Positions 57,992 through 62,090 of a stretch of 62,090 bases of DNA are shown one piece after another. How positions within the stretch are numbered: position 1 is the stretch's first letter; every line of letters begins with the position of its first letter. Origin of the DNA: an uncultured Granulosicoccus sp. GTDB taxonomy: Bacteria; Pseudomonadota; Gammaproteobacteria; Granulosicoccales; Granulosicoccaceae. The notes beneath the pieces were generated by a model that was not told where the DNA came from, did not search any database, and saw only the letters and a program-made list of their open reading frames with translations. The position numbers and the translations under genes were made by a program. The stretch is from NCBI GenBank assembly GCA_947492525.1, contig CANLNQ010000037.1:1-62090 (forward strand), given 5' to 3'.

Positions 57992-58559
57992 CGTACTCAG
58001 AATTCGGGATGTGGGCTGGGAATGCCTGGAGCATCTGCTGCAACCCGCTGGCCTGAACATTGTCCGGGTCGCCGATGGTGAGCCGATCCCCGGCAGTCAT
58101 TGGGGTGACGAGGAAGCCGGGCTGATTCGGCATTCCCTGTATGTTCGCAGCGATACGCCCGTGCATTCAGCCTTGCATGAATCCGGTCACTGGCTCTTGA
58201 TGAGTGAACAGCGACGAGATGACCTGCATACCGACGCCAAGGGCACGGCGGTGGAGGAAATGGCCGTGTGCTATCTGCAGGTACTGATGAGTGATCTCGT
58301 GCCCGGCATGGGATGGCAGCGCATGTGCCGGGATATGGATCGCTGGGGCTATTCCTTTCGCATGGGCAGCACGCTGAGCTGGTTGCGCAGCGATGCCGAG
58401 GATGCCCTAGCGTGTCTCACCCAGAAGCTGGCCCATGCGCACGGTATCCCCGGATTGGATATCACTGCGCCATACAGCCGGATTTTCCAGCAGCACGATG
58501 ATGGTCGACCCCATGTTGAAGCGACCCATCTCGGCGCCTCTGGCCAGCTCGACAGCTGA
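57972..58559 (+). CDS. Unrecognised protein with HExxH metallopeptidase-like motif
   Basis: A 195-residue cytoplasmic protein. The motif HESGH (His69, Glu70, His73) has the zinc-protease pattern, and a second acidic pair, Glu95-Glu96 in the VEEMAVCYLQ segment about 22 residues later, could be the third ligand as in gluzincins. There is no signal peptide. The start is TTG at 57972, overlapping the epmA end by 20 nt, with GAGG 9 nt upstream. Its 3' end overlaps the convergent psd gene by 153 nt, so its last 50 residues are antisense to psd. I recognise no family. A protease is possible; so is a non-catalytic relative. Confidence 0.6.
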   Translation: MTISEPDVLRIRDVGWECLEHLLQPAGLNIVRVADGEPIPGSHWGDEEAGLIRHSLYVRSDTPVHSALHESGHWLLMSEQRRDDLHTDAKGTAVEEMAVCYLQVLMSDLVPGMGWQRMCRDMDRWGYSFRMGSTLSWLRSDAEDALACLTQKLAHAHGIPGLDITAPYSRIFQQHDDGRPHVEATHLGASGQLDS

Positions 58560-59297
58560 AGCACCGGGGGCGGCGCTGTCCGCAGCGGGATAATCGATAT
58601 GGCTGATACCGTTGCGCTGGGGCGGTGTCACCAGGCCGTGCCAGACGGTTTCGATGGCGGCCACGTTCATGGCACCCACCAACACCAGCGCCATCAGGCC
58701 ATGCTCGGTTTCGAACTGGGCGATGACGCGCTCGTTGCGATTGAACAGGTCCGGCAGGGCACGAACCGTATGCGGGCCTACGCTGAACAAGCGTCCGGGC
58801 ACATGGGTCTGGCGAATCAGTCTTCCACCCAGCGGCATGTGCAGGCGATGATAATCACGCGGTGAGAGATAGATGGTGGTGAATCGGCCATTACCCAGGC
58901 GCTCGGTGGCGGCACCATCGCCGCCCAGTAGTGAGAGCAGCGAGTAATCCCGACCCTTGGCCTGGAAGAGCCGGGCGTCATCGATATCGCCAATGGCCGA
59001 TACCGTGCCATCGGCCGGTGAGGCGATGTCCGACTCGCCCGAGGCGATGGGTCTGGCTTCGGGTTTGAGCGCCCGGGTAAAGAACTCGTTGAAGGTTCGG
59101 TAATGGTTGAGATCCGGTTCGATGGCGTCTTCCATCTTCACATCGAAGGCTTTGGCAAACTTGCGAATGGCCTTGGGTGTCAGAGCGGATTCCTGGCGCG
59201 TCAGCCAGTACACGGCGCGAGTCAAGGCATGCTGCGGCAGTGGGTGCAGCGCATAACTCTTCAGGTAGTCGATCAGGCTGGCGTCGGTGTCAGGCAT
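58407..59297 (-). CDS. psd: Phosphatidylserine decarboxylase
   Basis: Makes phosphatidylethanolamine in the inner membrane. It is synthesised as a pro-enzyme that cleaves itself to form a pyruvoyl cofactor. The self-cleavage motif is MGST (residues 262-265; usual form LGST), so Ser264 becomes pyruvoyl, and the Asp in SPADG (Asp96) and the His in SPRDYHRLHMP belong to the catalytic set. At 296 residues it is slightly shorter than E. coli Psd (322). The sco gene is 45 nt upstream on the same strand. Confidence 0.93.
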   Translation of the reverse strand: MPDTDASLIDYLKSYALHPLPQHALTRAVYWLTRQESALTPKAIRKFAKAFDVKMEDAIEPDLNHYRTFNEFFTRALKPEARPIASGESDIASPADGTVSAIGDIDDARLFQAKGRDYSLLSLLGGDGAATERLGNGRFTTIYLSPRDYHRLHMPLGGRLIRQTHVPGRLFSVGPHTVRALPDLFNRNERVIAQFETEHGLMALVLVGAMNVAAIETVWHGLVTPPQRNGISHIDYPAADSAAPGASAVELARGAEMGRFNMGSTIIVLLENPAVWRSDIQSGDTVRMGQLLGETR

Positions 59298-59342
59298 CCG
59301 TTTAGTCGTTTCCGTATCCGTTATCGAGTGAGTGGCGGCAGA

Positions 59343-60047
59343 TCAGCTCGGTGCAGAGGTGACGTTCAGGTAGTCCGAGATGATGTTGTCCACATCCAGC
59401 GGCGGGGACACCTTGCCTCGCAGGCGACGTTGTGGATCGATCAGCAGCAAGGACGCCGAATGATCGACGATGTAGTTGTCCGGGTCTTCATCATTGGCCG
59501 TGAAGGACGCCACGATACCCAGCTGGCTCGTCATGTCGTGAATACGATTCTGATCACCGGTGATACCGATGAAGTCCTCGTTGAAGTAGGCAATGTACTG
59601 GTTCATGACCTCGGCCGTATCCCGTGCCGGATCGACCGTGACGAAGATGATCTGCGGTGCCTCTGTTCCCTGGGCTTCGAGTTTGGCCACCATGTTCTTC
59701 ATGATCTGCAGGGTGATGGGGCAGACGTCGGGGCAATGCGTGTAACCGAAGAACATCAGGCTCCACTTGTCATCAAGCGCTGCCTGAGTGATGGTTTCAC
59801 CGTTGGCATCGGTCAATTCGAAATCCTCGACCGTCTTGAAACCGATCGGCAAGGCCAGGGTCGTGTTGAGGGTCTCCTGCAGGCTGGCCAGCTGCTCGGT
59901 ATCCGCTGCCGAGGCACCCGCTGATCCCGGGGCACCGTCGGCGGGTGGCGCATTGTTCAGCACGCCGTACAGAATGGCGCCTGCTGCCAGCGCAACGACT
60001 GCGATGATGACTAGCGGCAAGGCTTTACCGGATTGATTGTTGGGCAT
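59343..60047 (-). CDS. SCO1/SenC family copper chaperone
   Basis: A 234-residue inner-membrane-anchored thioredoxin-fold protein facing the periplasm. The copper/redox pair is Cys105-x3-Cys109 in THCPDVC, with the later His in IVDHSAS as third ligand. The N-terminal helix (about 11-30) is an anchor, followed by an Ala/Pro-rich linker. SCO proteins deliver copper to the CuA site of cytochrome oxidase or act in thiol repair; no oxidase genes lie nearby. Confidence 0.9.
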   Translation of the reverse strand: MPNNQSGKALPLVIIAVVALAAGAILYGVLNNAPPADGAPGSAGASAADTEQLASLQETLNTTLALPIGFKTVEDFELTDANGETITQAALDDKWSLMFFGYTHCPDVCPITLQIMKNMVAKLEAQGTEAPQIIFVTVDPARDTAEVMNQYIAYFNEDFIGITGDQNRIHDMTSQLGIVASFTANDEDPDNYIVDHSASLLLIDPQRRLRGKVSPPLDVDNIISDYLNVTSAPS

Positions 60048-60160
60048 GGAATTACTCGCTTCGATGATTCGCCGAATGGAACCGATCGGGGGGTCACGGG
60101 GTTGACCTCGTATTATACTGTCTGGCTGTGGTGAACGACCACTGTAACGAGGGAAATGCC

Positions 60161-61054
60161 GTGGTCTTGCCGCCTGATAATGAATACACGATCGAGTCTG
60201 CCATACGCCTTGCTGCCGAAGCCTTCGAGCAGCATGAATTGCACTATGGTCACGGCACGGATTCCGCCATTCACGAGGCCAGCTGGCTCATCCTGCACGC
60301 CATGGGCCTGTCCCCGGCCATCGCACCGGACTACTCCCGCAGCTTGAGCAAGACACAGGTTGATGCCTGTAACGAGTTGCTCGAGCGTCGTATCACGCAG
60401 CGTATTCCAGCGGCCTACCTCACAGGGCAAGCCTGGTTTGCCGGGCATCCCTTTCTGTCGGATGAACGTGCACTGGTGCCACGATCCCCACTGGCGGAAT
60501 TCATTACCGATGACTTCTTCGGTGTCATCGATTCGGTCGAGTCGCCGCGCATTCTCGATCTGTGCACCGGTGGGGGCTGTATTGCCATTGCCTGCGCCCT
60601 GGCTCGCCCCGATGCGATTGTCGATGCCAGCGACCTGTCGCCGGATGCCCTGGCTCTGGCTGCCGAGAATGTGCAGTTGCACGGCTTGCAGGACCGGGTG
60701 CATCTGCTGGAAGGCTCCTTGTTCGAGCCTGTCTCGGAGCGCTATTCACTGATCGTGTCCAACCCGCCGTATGTCGATGCGGCCGACATTGCCGCCATGC
60801 CCTCGGAGTTTTCTCATGAACCCATGATGGGCCTGGCCGCCGGTGAGGATGGTCTGGACCTGGTCCGGCAGATGCTGAGTGAGGCGGCCGATTATCTGGA
60901 GCCAAACGGTGTGCTGGTTGTCGAGGTGGGCAACAGTGCCGAAGCGCTGGAAGCGGCTTACCCTCAACTGGATTTCGGCTGGCTGCAATTTGCCCAAGGC
61001 GGGCACGGCGTCTTCATATTGACGCGGGATGAACTGCTGGCGGGCGATCGGTAG
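60161..61054 (+). CDS. prmB: 50S ribosomal protein L3 N5-glutamine methyltransferase
   Basis: S-adenosylmethionine-dependent methyltransferase that modifies a glutamine of ribosomal protein L3. The 297-residue protein has the N-terminal helical domain, motif I DLCTGGGCIAIA and the catalytic NPPYVD motif. The frame is open from a GTG at 60128, but the GTG at 60161 has GAGGGA 6 nt upstream. PrmC (release factors) is the nearest relative; the family N-terminus and length favour PrmB. Confidence 0.88.
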   Translation: MVLPPDNEYTIESAIRLAAEAFEQHELHYGHGTDSAIHEASWLILHAMGLSPAIAPDYSRSLSKTQVDACNELLERRITQRIPAAYLTGQAWFAGHPFLSDERALVPRSPLAEFITDDFFGVIDSVESPRILDLCTGGGCIAIACALARPDAIVDASDLSPDALALAAENVQLHGLQDRVHLLEGSLFEPVSERYSLIVSNPPYVDAADIAAMPSEFSHEPMMGLAAGEDGLDLVRQMLSEAADYLEPNGVLVVEVGNSAEALEAAYPQLDFGWLQFAQGGHGVFILTRDELLAGDR

Positions 61055-61077
61055 CTGCGCCGGGTCGACGAGCATCT

Positions 61078-61114
61078 GCCTGCTGGCCAGCTGCGTGATG
61101 CGCGGCCAGCAGGC
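61078..61114. terminator. Hairpin between convergent prmB and small membrane-protein gene
   Basis: GCCTGCTGGCC (61078-61088) pairs perfectly with GGCCAGCAGGC (61104-61114) over 11 bp, with a 15-nt loop, 23 nt after prmB. Confidence 0.55.
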
Positions 61115-61124
61115 TTGAAGGGCT

Positions 61125-61616
61125 CTACATCAGATCCAGTTTGTACTGGAAGAACACGACTGCGTTATTGCGCTGGTTGCCGAAATCCACTGCCGGCGAG
61201 CCACTGACATTCAGAACCGATCGCTTGCTGAGCTTGAGTTCGAGCGCGGGGAAAGGCAGCAGCTTGGTTTCCGGATCACCGTTTTTCTTGAACTGCTTGT
61301 GAACGACCGATGCACCCAGCAGGAATCGAACCCGGCTGAAAACCATGGGTCTGGAGGCGTAGACCAGTCCACCATAGTAGGACTGATAGCCGAAGCTGTC
61401 GGACAAGGTGCCGGCATGCCAGCCGATCTTGCTGCTTGGCGAGTATTCCCAGCCGATGCCCGGGGTAAAGGCATTGCGCTCATCGAAGTTTTCAAAGTGC
61501 AGTGCCAGGGTGCTCAGCACCAGGTAGTTGTTTTCTGTCTTGGCGGAGGCCTTGCCACTGAACAGGCCTGTTGTCAGAACTACCGCTACCACGAACTTGA
61601 AAATCCGGATCTTCAT
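61125..61616 (-). CDS. Small putative outer-membrane beta-barrel protein
   Basis: A 163-residue exported protein. The ATG at 61616 has GGGAAG upstream and starts a signal peptide (MKIRIFKFVV core, cleavage near the SAKT at about 22-25). The mature part alternates polar and aromatic residues as in an 8-strand barrel, with the sequence LPFPALELKLSKR near the end, and terminates KLDLM without a terminal aromatic. A PagP-like or acyl-binding barrel is a guess from the general pattern only. Confidence 0.6.
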   Translation of the reverse strand: MKIRIFKFVVAVVLTTGLFSGKASAKTENNYLVLSTLALHFENFDERNAFTPGIGWEYSPSSKIGWHAGTLSDSFGYQSYYGGLVYASRPMVFSRVRFLLGASVVHKQFKKNGDPETKLLPFPALELKLSKRSVLNVSGSPAVDFGNQRNNAVVFFQYKLDLM

Positions 61617-62090
61617 TGCTTGCTTCCCCATGTACTGCGCTGATCTGATGCCAGCTTTGATTGAACCGTCGTTGATCGGTGTCAACAACATGCCGCGCAC
61701 TGTACTGGGCGTGTAGATACGATGCAACTGACGCAGGGTGAAGGGGAAATGATCAGAAAAACAGTAGCTTATGACTTTTTAGTGTGTGGCGATATTTTGA
61801 CATTGAAGCGACTGGGGCTCCAAGTGATTGTTCTGTATTGATTTTTCCGATTGTTTCTCTGGTCATGGAGACCATCGCCGAAGCGAGAATCTGTTCAGGT
61901 TTTGCCCCGCTGTCGTCAACAGAGCGTGAGCTGTTTCTCGCCAGGCCGGGCCAGGTTAGGTCAGCGCAGGTCAGGTCAGATGCATGTGCAGGTCAGGCCA
62001 GGTCAGGCCAGGTCAGGTCAGGTCAGGTCAGGTCAGGTCAGGTCAGGTCAGGTCAGGTCAGGTCAGGTCAGGTCAGGTCAGGTCAGGTCA
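61617..62090. other. AT-mixed and repeat region at right end
   Basis: From 61617 to about 61950 I see no convincing gene; open frames here are short and lack ribosome-binding sites. From about 61950 the sequence becomes imperfect, then perfect, GGTCA repeats up to the window edge. Confidence 0.6.
61957..62090. repeat. GGTCA pentanucleotide tandem repeat
   Basis: Imperfect copies (with CCAGG and CAGAT interruptions) precede 16 perfect GGTCA units at 62011-62090, which run to the window edge. Five-base units are not codon-multiple, so the array is probably non-coding. Confidence 0.95.

Overview
This window looks like chromosomal DNA of a free-living, probably marine, gammaproteobacterium outside the enteric group. 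The evidence is the gene set: guaBA, dapD/dapC, the lysylation pair efp/epmA, hflKC, tamAB, dksA-gluQRS, a yoaA-like helicase beside tsaB, and a TRAP transporter. Outer-membrane genes (porin, tamA, OmpA-type lipoprotein) show it is Gram-negative. I cannot name the genus. I saw no phage, IS, CRISPR, rRNA or tRNA gene. Low-complexity tandem repeats sit at both extreme ends (9-mers at the left, GGTCA pentamers at the right), so the window may be a whole contig broken at repeats.

Layout. 0-4 kb: end of a PEV/QEV-repeat protein, a porin, a flavin reductase, ExoD and an EamA transporter. 4.3-8.5 kb (minus): a CDP-hexose block (rfbG, an rfbC-like epimerase, rfbF, a SAF-domain reductase) behind an Smr gene. 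8.6-9.5 kb: msrB and a TlpA-like thioredoxin. 9.6-16.1 kb (minus): acs behind a two-component pair made of a kinase with a transporter-like SSS sensor and an NtrC-family regulator whose AAA+ domain has lost its catalytic motifs, preceded by a tiny membrane protein. 16.1-19.3 kb (minus): gluQRS, a DksA with a long lysine-rich extension, xseA. 19.4-22.4 kb: guaBA. 22.6-25 kb: a surface cluster (type-3 thrombospondin repeat protein with a C-terminal sorting-like tail, OmpA-type lipoprotein, small lipoprotein). 25-27.7 kb: yoaA-like helicase and tsaB. 27.7-30.7 kb: a redox group (ArsC-like, MBL hydrolase, Dps) with a divergent OxyR. 30.8-33.5 kb: dapD, dapC and a DUF1415 gene. 33.6-37.3 kb: hflK-hflC-DUF2853 and a membrane-anchored TAXI protein. 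37.7-43.1 kb: tamAB. 43.3-46.7 kb: a CHASE-type histidine kinase and a PlsB-like acyltransferase. 46.8-49.8 kb (minus): dctPQM. 50.5-58.6 kb: a glyoxalase-like protein, pgi, parC, htpX, efp, epmA and an unrecognised HExxH protein. 58.4-61.6 kb: psd and sco (minus), prmB (plus) and a small putative outer-membrane protein (minus).

The points most worth following are the catalytically dead NtrC-type regulator next to acs, an OxyR without its second redox cysteine, a DinG/YoaA-type helicase missing one of four Fe-S cysteines, the DksA extension with a perfect hairpin at its 3' junction, the HExxH gene overlapping psd antisense, and the thrombospondin-repeat surface cluster. I found no wholly new multi-gene defence or mobile system; most of the window is ordinary housekeeping DNA.
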